A stretch of 64,000 nucleotides of DNA, taken from Amblyornis subalaris (taxonomy: Eukaryota > Chordata > Aves > Passeriformes > Ptilonorhynchidae). This document shows positions 20,650 through 33,064 of this stretch, in pieces; position 1 is the stretch's first letter, and each line of letters begins with the position of its first letter. Under the pieces are notes generated by a model, which searched no databases, was not told the origin of the DNA, and saw nothing but the letters and a program-made list of their open reading frames with translations. The stretch is from assembly GCA_018881555.1 (NCBI GenBank), contig JACAXG010000008.1, positions 1-64,000 on the forward strand, written 5' to 3'. The translations under genes and the position numbers were made by a program.

Positions 20650-23600
20650 CAATTTGTTCTGGTTCTTTCTCCTCTCCCATCTCCTGTATTCTCATTAGTT
20701 CCTACACATCTTGTTTTCTTCTTCATAAGCACTGCTCAAACAGAGCCCTAAAACCATGCACCACTATCAGAAGCCTGTCTCACTGAAGTCCTGGCCATTG
20801 TTTAGTTGTCCTGCAATAATACACGAGTTCCTTTCAATTATTTAATAAATGCAGGTCTCACAGGGCTTTACAGGAATAGATAAACACTATCCTATCCATT
20901 TTACAAGGAGAAGGGATCACTTAAAGTACCATAATTAGTCACTGACATAGCTTGAATAGCATCCATAGTGCGTTCTCATCACTGAACTTTGGCTCCATCA
21001 TTACAGACTCCTGACAGGATGTTGTCTTGTCTGGGAAGAGGAACAGATCGCAGTTCCTGCCTAGAGGGTGAGACGACAAAGGCCTGGCTTTGTTTTAAAT
21101 TATGCAAGTGTCTACTTCAGAAAGCATAGAAGTTGCTCAGAAAAGTGATATAACTATAGACATACAAAGCAATTCAGTTGCAAAGCAAATATGGGCTTTC
21201 AGTGGGAACAAGATAACTCAAGACCATGAAGAAAAATGTGGGGTTTTGTTTTGTTGTTGTTTTGAGTTTGGGGATATTTTTGGTTTCTGGTTTCTACTCA
21301 GCAAAAGTCTTTTATTCTTTATAGTGACATTTGATCTGGGCTGTTGTAGTGCAAAGGTAGGTGCTTGCTTGCGTATTTAGAGAAGCTTGTATGTAGATAC
21401 AAGACTCAAAACTGTTAAAAAGAATAGCTGCCCAATGACATTGGCTCTGAATTATTCATAACTGCAGTACAGGGTGACAGGAGCTCCTATGAGATCAGCA
21501 CCACACTGTGGGGTCCAGTAAGAAGTCCTGCCACATCTAAACAGAACAGGAACTAGTGATCAGATGCTTAAGGACTGATGGCAAAACTTGGAACAAGGAT
21601 CTGGGGCCTTGTACTTCAAACTAGTGGCCCTGTGCTCATGTGCTGTGCCTGGAGCTCAATTTGCAGGCTTGGTGTTCTACAACCACTAAGAAGGTCTGCC
21701 ACTTCATGGTCCTAAAGGACCAATGCTGAAAAAGATGCCTGAGAAGTGACTTGGCCGAGCAGCAAAGCATTTGGCATGCATGCTTGTAAGGCAGGCATAA
21801 GTGTCCCTCAATTCTGCCTTTTCAATTTTCAGTTTGTTAAATTTTGGTGCTTTGACATTTTACAAATCTGAAATGAGATGATTAGCAAATATGAATGGGA
21901 TTGTTTGATTGTTGTGGGTTTTTCTTTTTTACCGGGTGACAAGTACTAAAGAATACAAGCTGCAGAGAAGGAGAGAGAAAACAAACAAGCAAAGATTCAT
22001 CTGGAGTCTTTTGCCTTATCCGGTGGCCAGTGCTGCCATTGGGCATCCTTGAAGGAGAGCATAAAGTTATGAAATGTGCAGGGTCTGAGTGAGTGGACCA
22101 TAGAACAGGCTTTCAAAAAAATCAAAAGAAGCAAAGTGAGGATAACAGCCCGTATGGATAATTCAGTACCAGATCACAGCAAATTTAATTTTGTTTGAGT
22201 GATTGGTCTCAGGACTGTAAAAAGAGACAGGGTAAAGCTGTAAAAGAAATTTTTTAAAAGGGATACAAGTGGAAACAAGACATTGTAGAAGCACTGTCTG
22301 GGGCAAAAAGGTGAAGCTGATTGAACTTAGAGGAAAAGGCCATACTTGCTTTTCATTTTAAAATCAGTTCCAAAAGTCACCAATGAATGGCATTTGCCCT
22401 AAACGAGACTGCAAGCAGTATACTTTGTCAGTCTACAGTCTCAGAGGACACAGCAGACTCTAAGACTAAAATTCTGAACCTTGCTGACTGAATTTCAGGT
22501 TTACCCACTTGTTAGAAACACCTGCCAGCAGTAGTAAAATGTTGGTTTCCATTAAACAATCCTTCCCACACACAGTCGGGATTCCTAGCCTTCAGCAGCT
22601 GCCTTAATAACAGTCATGCCCATTTCAAGTTAATCTATATTCCCAGGGGTTTAAGCTCTCTCTTCCACTCCTTGGACTCTCACTAGTAATGGATCATCAC
22701 GATCATCACCAGTTGCTGATATTAAGGTTTCTTCTTTCCAACTGAGTGCCTTTTGCTGGATCCCATGTACTATCCATGCCTCTGGAGGCAGGATGAGGGT
22801 TTCCTGGGGCAGCAAAAATTTTGATGGAAGTTTCTTTGTCATGGCTACATAGAAGAGCTGAAATTCTCAATTTTTCTTCCAGCAAAATTCTCGTTTTGCT
22901 TCCTTTGACATACTTTTGGCTGTTGCTTTTAAGTGGGGTCAGTCAAGAAGGGAAAGAGCATCATCACCAACCCTGAAAAGGAATTCTATGATGGCTGTTT
23001 GAGATAGTAGGAGCAGAGATCTCCAGCCACCTTAGCTATTGAGTGACAAAACAATTAACAAAAAAACCCCCTAATAACTCCAAGATATGCGTTCAGGTGC
23101 AAAAACCACACAGGTTTACAACAGCCAGCATTATTACAGAGTCAATTAGCCTCAAATGGAAAACAGAGGCTAAAATATGACAAACTAGAGGGAGGTATAA
23201 TTTGGGGAGGAGGGGCTTGCCAGTTAAATTGCTTACTGAGCTGAGTTGCTGCTCCATTTCATCACACAGCTATACAAAGGGCAGCATAGATGAGAGGGAT
23301 AGTGCAAGCACAGGATGAGTGAGCAGGTTTGCTGGTTTCAGCTGCAGCATCGGACTGATGCTAGCATAAACCATGTGTGGAAGTAAGGCATTTTAGTATA
23401 ACCTTATATTTGGATGGAAGAGGAGATGGTTAAGGCTCAGAATATCATATAAAGAAACACTGTTCTTTGGAAACACACACTCAAACAAGATATATTAAAC
23501 CAACCTTGACTACTACACTCCAAGATATCTTTCAAAAATAAATATTTAAAAAAAGAAATTTAGGTAAATATTAGAGAATATTACCTAATGTTGTGTCAGT

Positions 23601-25345
23601 AATACAGTCTGCTGAGGAACAATATTCCTGTTTCATATAATCATTCCCTAATAATGGTATGAGTCACGGCAAAGCAGCGTTGTCTTAGGACGCCTAGGAG
23701 TCTAGTTAGTGAAACTAACTGAAAATGGGAAATAAACTGATATATCTTTTGTTTATGGCTCCAAATTACACGAAGTTCAAAAGAAAGGAAAACACCATTA
23801 TTGCAGGAAAGGCATGAAGTTTTCTGGGGTTGTGCTTTATGTTGTTTTTCTTTTTGCTCTGTTTACCAGATTTGTTTTAAACACTTCCCAGGTTTTCAGT
23901 TCAATATATCCCATATTACACCCATATACACACCAATATACGTAATATGTGTATATCACATACACACATTATTACAGAAATAACATATTGTTATTTTTGC
24001 ACTGGCAGCATCCTTTTAATATACACAATTAAAGGTCACCAAAAAAGTGAATGACTGGCAGTGGGTGTAAGTGCATTTTTATAGAGCAAATGTATGTTGT
24101 GCAGAGAGTAAATGGCTAATGTGCACACTCATGGAAGAGCCCCATCTTTGGGGGTACTCAGCTCCTCCATAAAGGCGCTGAACACCTGCAGTAGTCCAAG
24201 GGAGACGTTAAATGCTCAGCACTTTTTGGGGACCACTCAGCATTTCTCAGCATGATCCCTCTCCTAGTGTTTACAGGAAACATCTCTGTTTTAGTAAGCG
24301 AAGGAGAGCACAGAGCTGACAAGAGGCCCCTGCTGGCACCTTGAGCTGATTTTATTCTTGGTTTCATGTGATTATTTTCCCTGTCATGTTTTCTTAGTAT
24401 TGTCAGGGAAGAAAATCAGTGCCATAATCCATCAGATTATAAATTTCCTTCCAAGTCNTAATTCTCAATTATTATTCCAGCTGCTACATATATCCTTTGG
24501 GGACTGACAATGCAGATGGTCAAGGTAGTTCAATACAGTACACAGTTGTCTAAAATAGGCTGTGACTTATCTCTTTATTACTTTTTCCCCTACCTCTCCC
24601 TTTTTATTTCCTTTTGGTCCTCAAGGAGTCAAACAGGAATCTTTAAACAGAATGAAGCATACACCAATAAATACCTGTCATGAGAAACATGTTCATTGAA
24701 ATGGCACAGTGAAGCATAAGCTGGTGCTAGAAATTGTGGATTTAAAGCGCTGACCTTTTTAATGGTAATTTGATACTAGCACAGCATGATGAGTGGCAGG
24801 GCTGTCCAGCCCATCTGATTGCAAAAACTTATTTTTTAGTATCTATTAATATTTTGCAATACTATAGTGCAGCTGAGAAAATTATTGACTGCAGTTCACA
24901 GTTAGAGGAATTAATAGATAAAACATTGGTTAAAGTATCACCGAGGTCTAAGGGCAGTCTCAAAACCTGTTTCCTGCTCAGTGGTGATGCTCTGTGGAAG
25001 AACACTGACCTGGTGTGGTGACTGCCTCTACCATTTTCTTCTCCCTTTGTTTCACGGGTGCATTGTGACCTCAGGCCTGAGTAATAGCAGCAGTGCAAGC
25101 AGCGGTGTGGGGTTTTTTCACAACTCCTCAAGACAGAGCCCCTAGGCACAGAGCTGCAACTAATTAAATGTGCTTTTCCCTTATCAGTGAATGCTTCACA
25201 CTGCAGCGAGAAACCAGAACATAGGCTCTGGACAAGCTGTCTCTGCCCGACGACTGACAACCACATTGCTCAAGGAGAAGGTGGTTTTCCAGGGACAAGC
25301 TGCAGGTATTTGCATATCTTAATGGACCTTAGCTAGTCTTTAAAT
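20650..25345. other. Unassigned AT-rich sequence
   Basis: About 4.7 kb without a supported exon or RNA gene. Open frames are shorter than 135 codons, overlap on both strands and show no familiar domains. A G/T-rich simple stretch lies near 21240-21290. Confidence 0.35.
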
Positions 25346-25402
25346 GCATTTAAATTTGTATTTAAAATGTGTATTTAAATGTGTATTTAAAAATACACAT
25401 TT
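25345..25402. repeat. GTATTTAAA repeats ending in a 26-bp palindrome
   Basis: Three GTATTTAAA-like units occur in succession. The last forms arms AAATGTGTATTT (25377-25388) and AAATACACATTT (25391-25402) separated by AA. The arms pair perfectly over 12 bp. Confidence 0.9.
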
Positions 25403-25954
25403 TTTGCCCGAAGGGGTGCACCTTAAATAGCTTTGGGCCAAAGTTATGCAGTTCATCAAACTTAGAGCTTGTGGCCATTGAAAGGGAGACCAGCAGACTG
25501 AGGTGGGTAGCAGTGCCAGTCTTTCACTGTATGGCTGGCAAGGATGCTGGCAAAGATTAGCTTCTGCACTGGGCCTCTGGAACTATCATTACAACTGTGT
25601 TACCTACACAGGAAAATACTTAAGCCCTGTGGATCTTCATCACTCTTGCTTCCGCAATGGTTTCATTCCAGTTTCTCTCAGGTGGTAGGAAGTGGTAGTT
25701 GTTTGCAATGCTTTGATTTGGGTGCTTAAAAGATTAATTTATAGCATGGGCAAGACATAAGGATCATGCTCACATCACACATCTCTGAAAAAGTTTATCT
25801 CATGTGCAACAGAGTCCTCCTTCCACCGCCACATGCCAAGGGCAGCCAGCACAGTTGGGGCCCCATTCTATAGCCCTGCTTTGCAGCCCCTTTGCTGAGA
25901 CAGGAACCTCCACTGTCCCCGGCTAAACCCTCATGTTGAATGTGTTGCTGTAGT

Positions 25955-25976
25955 TTGTTGTTGTTGTTGTTGCTGG
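25955..25976 (+). repeat. (GTT)n microsatellite
   Basis: About six consecutive TTG/GTT trinucleotides in an otherwise unremarkable region. Confidence 0.85.
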
Positions 25977-27189
25977 TATTTGCTTGAATTTTATGTTTTT
26001 ATCCCACACAGTTGGAATCAAAACACTGTGAAGAAAACTAGCATCTATGGATTTTGCTGCAGCACTAGGAGTAAATGTCTGCCACCAAACTCCCTATCCA
26101 ACCACATCCGATATAAGTTTTATGACTCTTGCAAGCACATTGACTATGTGATGTGGTAACTCCAATAACCTCTCCTTTCAAGTCTTGGGGACAGCTGAGA
26201 AAGGCTAATAAATCAACTTTTATTACAGACTGTGCTTCATCCATACTCTGCTGAGGGAAAGGCAACATTTAAATCCAAGTGCAATCGTATAGTTCTAGGG
26301 GAGAGTTCAATATAAAGTGAAAATTACAGCATACAGAAACAATGAGAACAAAGTAACAGATACAACGTTTTCTTAATACCCACAAGAATCTGACTCTGGA
26401 GTGGTATTTCCAACTGACACCAATTAGCTTTCAAAGGCTAGTTACTTGATGGTGTTTATACAGACACAAAAGTATGGTGAATGTCTCTTGTCAATTAGGG
26501 CTAGAGATTCAGTACCCGTAAAGGATCCGTACTAAATATGCCTTCAAACAAAACTAGAAGTGGGAATTTTTTGTCTCCGTGTACATGCTTCCATGCTGAT
26601 ATGGGTATTTTCTTTGGTGCAGTGATCACTGTGCTTTCTCTCAAAGAGCTCTCACATCTGTTCAGATTGAATATTTCTATTTTGAGTAACACAAAGAGCT
26701 GAAAATAACACAAAAAAGTTTCCATCATGCATGGTTTGCACGTGACTCTCATAAAATGCCCAATAGCTCCTTTCCTGCAAGTAGCAGCTGCTCCTGCAGA
26801 CAGCAGGTATATGGTTTTTTAAACATAAGTAGACAGGGAGAAACATAACACAATGTACACTTGCCTCCCATACACATAAATGTAGACATACATGGATTAG
26901 AGTCACGTGTCACAACATGACTGTCCTGACAGATATCAGAACATCTAGTCTCTAATTAGATACAAATCCTGCTTGGATTTGGGCCTATTTCTGATTGATT
27001 TCAATTATATTGTAACCATGTCCAAGGCAGCAAATACACTAGAAAGGTAAGTGACAGCAGAAGAAATAGGTCTCTTCCTCCAAACACTTACCTGAATTAC
27101 TGATACACTAATCTATCTCAATACTCATAGGATTTATCTCCCTTTCTTGTTCCAGATTTCCTAGAAGTGACATGAGAAGAGATTCATTG

Positions 27190-27800
27190 CTGTTGAAACC
27201 TGTTGCTATAAGTGCTGTTATGGTGTATTCTTCTGCAGGGGGAGTATCNCTTTTCCTGCCCTTGCCTGGATTCAGCTGGGCTCGCGATCTCCTGGGTTCT
27301 CAGTGCACAGAAGCAGTTTGACCACTCTCTCACAACAGGCAGCTTCTTTAAGGTAGCAGCGAGGGCAAGAGGATGAAAGAATTGGACTTCTGTAACTTTT
27401 ATTCCAAGTTTTATTTGTCTCTGCCGACGAGGCAGGGCGAACAAAGCTTGAAGGGGAGTTAACAGAAAAGACCCCTACCTGCTCTCTCTCTGCTGCTTTA
27501 AGGGGTAGGGATAACAGAGTGTAACCAATGAGCTTAGAGATACANGAGAGGAAACCAATGNAGCATCTTCAGAAGAAGAACAAATTCAAACTGACTAATG
27601 ACAATACAGTTAGAGAGAATTTCAAACCAAGCTGACCTGTTACAAAGCTTAAGACTCTGTGAGGAGNAGAAAGCATAAAGTAAATGCATGTAGCTATGCT
27701 GCTGATTCCCCCTTTGCTCCGCCTTCAGGGACAGAGTCCTGCAAGGGAAAGTTCACCCATTCTGAGCCCCCCTCACAGGGCCCAGACTGCACCATAGCTA
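27190..27800 (-). mobile_element. Probable solo LTR of an endogenous retrovirus
   Basis: On the minus strand a GC-richer block contains two AATAAA signals (27410-27415 and 27398-27403) placed like an LTR polyadenylation signal at the U3/R boundary. A promoter-like segment precedes them and a U5-like segment with AGAACCCAGGAGATCGCGAG follows. The block differs in composition from its AT-rich flanks and holds several N positions, as often seen where repeats collapse in assembly. The edges could be near a TG at 27191 and a CA at about 27790. I found no exact target-site duplication and no internal retroviral coding sequence, so class and boundaries are uncertain. Confidence 0.45.
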
Positions 27801-29619
27801 GAGGGGAGGATTAATTCAACTGTTAAGAGGTGTTGGGGACTGGAAGTACTAAAATCAGGTCACTGTGCTGTTCACTGAGTATCAGCAATGAGCTTTGCAG
27901 TGCATTTGCCTCATCCACAGTCAAGGGAAATACTTCCAATCAAAGTACCTCTGTATATTTACCTGTCTTGGAAAAGCTCCTGTCCCTAAATATTCAGACA
28001 GAGATGTTGCTTTTCACTCTATTGCCTAATATGAAAGACATCATCCTTGGGATGCAGATAGGTTGTGGCTCTTCAGGAGGGGCAGGGTGGTGGTAGAAAG
28101 CATTTTTGTGATCAAAGTGGATCCCTGCCTGGCAGGAAAGAATCTGGTCTTTGGGACAGACCTTATCTCTCAGAGTTCACTTCAGAAACTCAGAGCAAGT
28201 TCCCTCTGCACCTCTAATGCTGACAAGGAAAACTTAACCACACTTATTCATAATTTTAAGCTCAAAGCCCACTTCAAAACTGTTCCAGTGTTGACTGCTT
28301 GGTGGTGCACGGGACAAATCAGTCTGTAAAAGGGAAACAAATACCACAAGGGTTTCACACATTTACATTATTCTCTACTTACCATGCCTTTATTTGGAAT
28401 TCAAAAGCCTCATGCTCCCAGCCAGGCCAGAACTAAGACCAGAGTGTGCAGTCATCTTTGGTTATTACATTAATGTTACTAATTTTGTTGGTTATTTCTG
28501 CTATTGCCATGGACATAATCTATATTTGACTACCTGGTCTGCTGTTGATCCTGTAACCGATTGTGAAACTCATGATCTTGTGTATGACCAATGAAGATAT
28601 GTCATTGTTATTCCTTGTCCTGTAGAAACTCAAAGTTCATTTACCTTTTCAAAATCTTCTGGGTAATGTTTGTTACAATATATTAATGAGATTCATACTT
28701 CAATGCAATGTCACAGCTCTCCGTGGCAACAGGAGAAGGAAAGTTTTGAGGCAGCTCCATTGCATTTTGGTTTTGTAGCCTTGTAGGGATTCATGTCTGG
28801 TTTCCAGAAAAAAATTAGCCTTTATAAGGGAGTGCTAAAACCAAAACAGCCTTCCTGAACCCAACCAACTGTATGTAACTGTACATATCTGTGGGCGAGA
28901 GAGATACACACTGGCTAGCAAATACATTTTATTGCTGTGCATAATCTTGACTATAGAGCAAAAATATCGGCTTATAGATCACTAGATGGCTCAGGGGTCT
29001 GATAATGGTGTATAGTGCCTTTCACTTGTAGGCTGAAATCNGACCGAGATCAACAGCAAGCAATATCATTACTACCTAATGACTGTTTGGCAACCTACAG
29101 GAAATGCACACGTCATGAAAACTTGCAGCGCCAAACACACCTCCTCACTCAAAAAACAGATGTGGAGAGCTGACTGGAGGTAGCTGCTCATCCTTAAGAG
29201 AAGCTGAAGGCATTTGTCCTGACCATCTCTTGGTACTGACCATCCATATACAGGCTAGAGCTGCCAGCCGCAAGACATTCCACCACCGCCAACTCTGCTA
29301 AACAAAAAGAAAGACCTCTGCTCCTATTGTTTATATATGCAGTAGGTGTCACACTTCTCTTTTTCTAGATCTGATCCCAGTTTTATCAGTCTCCCATGCC
29401 TGAACAAGGAATTGCTCTGTCTTTCTTCCATTTACAGTGAGCATCAAAGTCAGGAAGAGAGCTTTTGTGTTATAGAAACAAAAAAAATGAAAGTGCTTAT
29501 GTGAGCTTCATAATATAAATTGCAGGCAATCTTCTTCTTAAACAGTCATTTAAAGAAGCATAATGGAACAACATTAGTTTGACATTATGCTCTTTCATTT
29601 TGTGGCAGCTTTAATGGAT

Positions 29620-29637
29620 GAAACAATTAATTGTTTC
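29620..29637. promoter_or_regulatory. 18-bp perfect palindrome with paired SOX-like sites
   Basis: GAAACAATTAATTGTTTC equals its own reverse complement. It contains ACAAT and ATTGT in inverted arrangement around TTAA, matching two SOX half-sites, and overlapping ATTA/TAAT homeodomain cores. Function is inference. Confidence 0.35.
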
Positions 29638-30821
29638 TTTCCATCACCCATAAATATCATGACAAAGGGCATGGCTTCCTTCTAAGCTTCAGCCAATTCT
29701 CAAACTTTGCAATATATCTTACAGCACATTTAAAAAATTCATACATTGTGTATGATGAGAGAGAAAATTGAGCAGTGCCATATCTCTGGTTTATGAGTCA
29801 CTATGGTTCCTCTGATCATATGGGAAATGTGAACGAGAGGTGCAGTAACTGGCATCTGACAAAAGCAATGGTTAATATTCATAGCAATCTGGGCAAAATG
29901 CACATTATCTGATTGCTTTGCAGGANATAATCTTCATGGTCTCATTATTTTTTTATCTGCACTTCAGGTCTTTTTCACCCTTTCTTTTCCCCACCTAAAC
30001 TGCAATCTTTTATTGAGTGAAACACACACAAGTCAGGCTCCATCTGGGAGAATAAATGCTGAGATCATCCACTTTTCCTTCTCTTGGTCTCAGGCCAAGA
30101 CTATGGACCACCTTTCAGATCAGTACTAATCTGGACATGTTTCAGGTGTGGAATGTTTGACATAGTTCTGGCCACTGTGCATTGCAAAAAAAATTCTGTT
30201 AACAGCTGATTCTGAGCTGTAAGAGCAAAATCAAATGCTCAGTTGGGATTGCAAGTAGAAACTCTCAGCAAGTTTAGAGCTTCCAACATTAAACCTTGCA
30301 ACTGCACTGCTCCTAGTGACTGAGGCACTATTGTTTCTATTTTATACACGCAGAAGCAAAAACACAGAGGTCCATGCTGTGGTCAGACAGAAAGACTAAT
30401 CAGTAGACTTCAAGAGCTCAGTCAGGTATTATTCCTGTGAGTTACTGTACTAATTGCTCAGAGGAATTGATCTCCTTCTGTTGGAGATCCACTGCAGCTA
30501 AAAGTCACAGAATGACTCTCCACATGTCCAGCAACTCAGGCATGCATTTTCACAAGGTAACTGTGATCTTCCATTTCTCTGTCCTGAGCAAGAAATAGCC
30601 TTGTGCTAGATGTGCTATCCTCCTCTCCCCTGTGATCATCAATGTCCAAGCGAGAGAGACATGGAATGATGACTGTTATTCTGCTTCACAGCGGCCAGGA
30701 ACTGCAATGCCAGCAAGTTGAAAACATACCTGGACAATACAAGAAAGGTTTTGCAATGCAAGGACACCACCTCTGGGACACCCTCCTTAACTACACATTT
30801 TACTGCCACTGTCATTGAAAG

Positions 30822-30854
30822 CCTTCAACTAAGATATTCATTCTTAGTTGAAGG
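30822..30854. repeat. Perfect 13-bp stem hairpin
   Basis: CCTTCAACTAAGA (30822-30834) and TCTTAGTTGAAGG (30842-30854) are exact reverse complements around a 7-nt loop (TATTCAT). No T-run follows, and no coding context is seen. Confidence 0.9.
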
Positions 30855-32879
30855 AACATCATCCTTCTGAAGGATACCGATTCCATACATATATGAAATG
30901 TATAGCCGGGAAATACAGGCTTTATGTTTTGGGGCCAGTTTGCTCCCTGAAAAATTTAGCCCAGGCTTCATGTGACACTCAGTTCAGGAAAGTGAAGACA
31001 GAGAAGTTTTGTCTTGCCACAAAGTGTATCCACAGTGCAAACTCAGGTGGTGGAAGATTACCTCTCTTCATTTAAACCTGATCCATCTAACTAGTTCCTC
31101 TAAATTTTTCAGCAATGCTCAAGATGGAGTTTCTAGGTCTGGATCTGAGGCTCCTCAGATAAGTCACATAGATCAAAACTGCAATCAATAGACAATGGTT
31201 TTGCACCCAGTCTTTGAGACAACTAGCTGTTCTAAACTGGGCATGTTGAAGTGGAGATGACTCAAATGTTAGGTGTGCCATAGGACAGATACCATAGGCA
31301 TCCTAACCTATATCCCCAAGTAAATAACCATCTTGAGAGACTTTGGAGTCAGCTTCTTTCCTACAAATCGTCTGTTAAGGGAATGTTGAGGCTTAACTAA
31401 TGTCTGTAAAGTACTGTGGGATTTTTAGTTCTATGGTATGATTAGTGTTTATCTTGCTAGCTGTTATTAATTTGTGATCAAGAACCATGTAGCATGACAT
31501 ACATACGAATGATCTGTGCTTTGGAAAAAGAAACCGAAAAACCCCACAATGGTGAGGACTGCACCATGGCTCAGGTCTCCCTCACCTGCGCCATGGTTTT
31601 CCCCAGTGTCTAAATTGAACACTCACACTATCATTTAAACTCACCACTTCCTTTCCTAGCAACTCTGACAAGATTAGATGGTTTGCTTATTCTTTCCTTG
31701 CTACATCCTTCCATTCCTATACTTCTTTTCTTGAACAACCTCAACTCCACTGACCTACTGCTAGGCCATACTTGCAAGACCCCTATCGGTGTTATCACTC
31801 TTCCCCAGTTAGGCCACATCTGAAATCTGGTATCCAGCCACGAGTACGGCCTTCCAACAGAAACCTTATCAGCACTGAGAGTGGAAGTATTACTTCACAA
31901 TTACTTTGCAGAATTGACTTCTGTTTAAAAATCCCACTACTTGTTCACCTTTTCTACGTCCTAACGCGGTTGACTCGCATTCACCTCACACCTCACATAC
32001 ACAAAACCAATTTAGACTGGATTAGCCTGGGGTTGATTTAAAAATAACTTTGTTGCAAGCATTTCCTTTGGGACAACAGCTCCATTTTGATGCAGAAATG
32101 AGATAACCTTAATAGGCTCAGGACATGCAAAAACCTCCACTTTTATGGGAGGTCTTTTAACAGGTCTGCTCCACTTCAAGTGGTTTGCCTGTCCCTAATC
32201 TAATCACAGAATTTTGCAGTTATCACCCATAAATCATAGCTCTATGTCCCTACCTTCAGACTGGACATTAATGAAAAGAGTGACGTTTGGATCTATCATC
32301 ATACATATAGACTAGCCTGGGTCCACACCTCCCAGTGTGCCTCAAAGCCACATACAGGATAAAATCTTTTACTTCTCCACCTTTCTTACATCACAACTAA
32401 GAACTGAACTGAAATCTTAGATGGAAAATCCCCTAGTATTAAAGGAACCTACAATGCATGGCTGGATTGTAAAACTTCATCTGTACTGGAACAACCCTAC
32501 CTCTTGCTGCATCTTTAATTTGTGCTGGATTTTGTCTTGCAGAACAAAGCAGAACATGGAGTAGCCTCTTGGAGCTTTCATATAACAGTGAATTCCACTA
32601 AACCCCTCCTGGTTTCTTTATAATGACCCTGCATAATGTTTGACTACATTTATTGTTGCCCTCTACTGCTTTCAGCAATTGCCTCAAGACATAAACATGT
32701 TCATATATCAATGCAAAGCCATTAGATTATGAAAACAGAGGTCACTGCAAAGGGAATAATCAGCTCCTGGTCTTGGCTGTGAAAGCTCTGTCCTTCATTA
32801 GTGAGTGTTCAGTAAAAGTTAACTTTTTTCTCTTTAGAAGTCATCTGTGAGCCTTTTTCCCTCAGGGAAAAGGCCAAAT

Positions 32880-33060
32880 ACAAGATATTACTGATGAAGT
32901 AAGAAAGAACCATACCTATGTACAAGACAAGCCATCAGTGTTTGCCAGGGACATTTTCTGAATGGGGCATGGTGATGAGGGACAGTCAGTGTCCAGGTTG
33001 GCCAATCAGACAGTCATTGGTCTGACCTAGTACAACACCTATTTAGGTTCCTATGATGCT
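32880..33060 (+). mobile_element. Possible ancient CR1 3' remnant
   Basis: CATTGGTCTGACCTAGTACA and the nearby TTCCTATGATGCTG resemble the diverged 3' end of old amniote CR1 elements (a TGGTCTGACCTAGT-like segment, then TTCTATGATTC). The match is short and weak. Confidence 0.25.
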
Positions 33061-33064
33061 GAAG

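Larger units (their letters stand above)
27830..32870. other. Unassigned AT-rich sequence
   Basis: No exon, RNA gene or repeat family recognised apart from two short perfect inverted repeats listed separately (29620-29637 and 30822-30854). Several AT-rich stretches with TAAT and ATTGT motifs around 29.5-29.9 kb could be regulatory. Confidence 0.35.
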
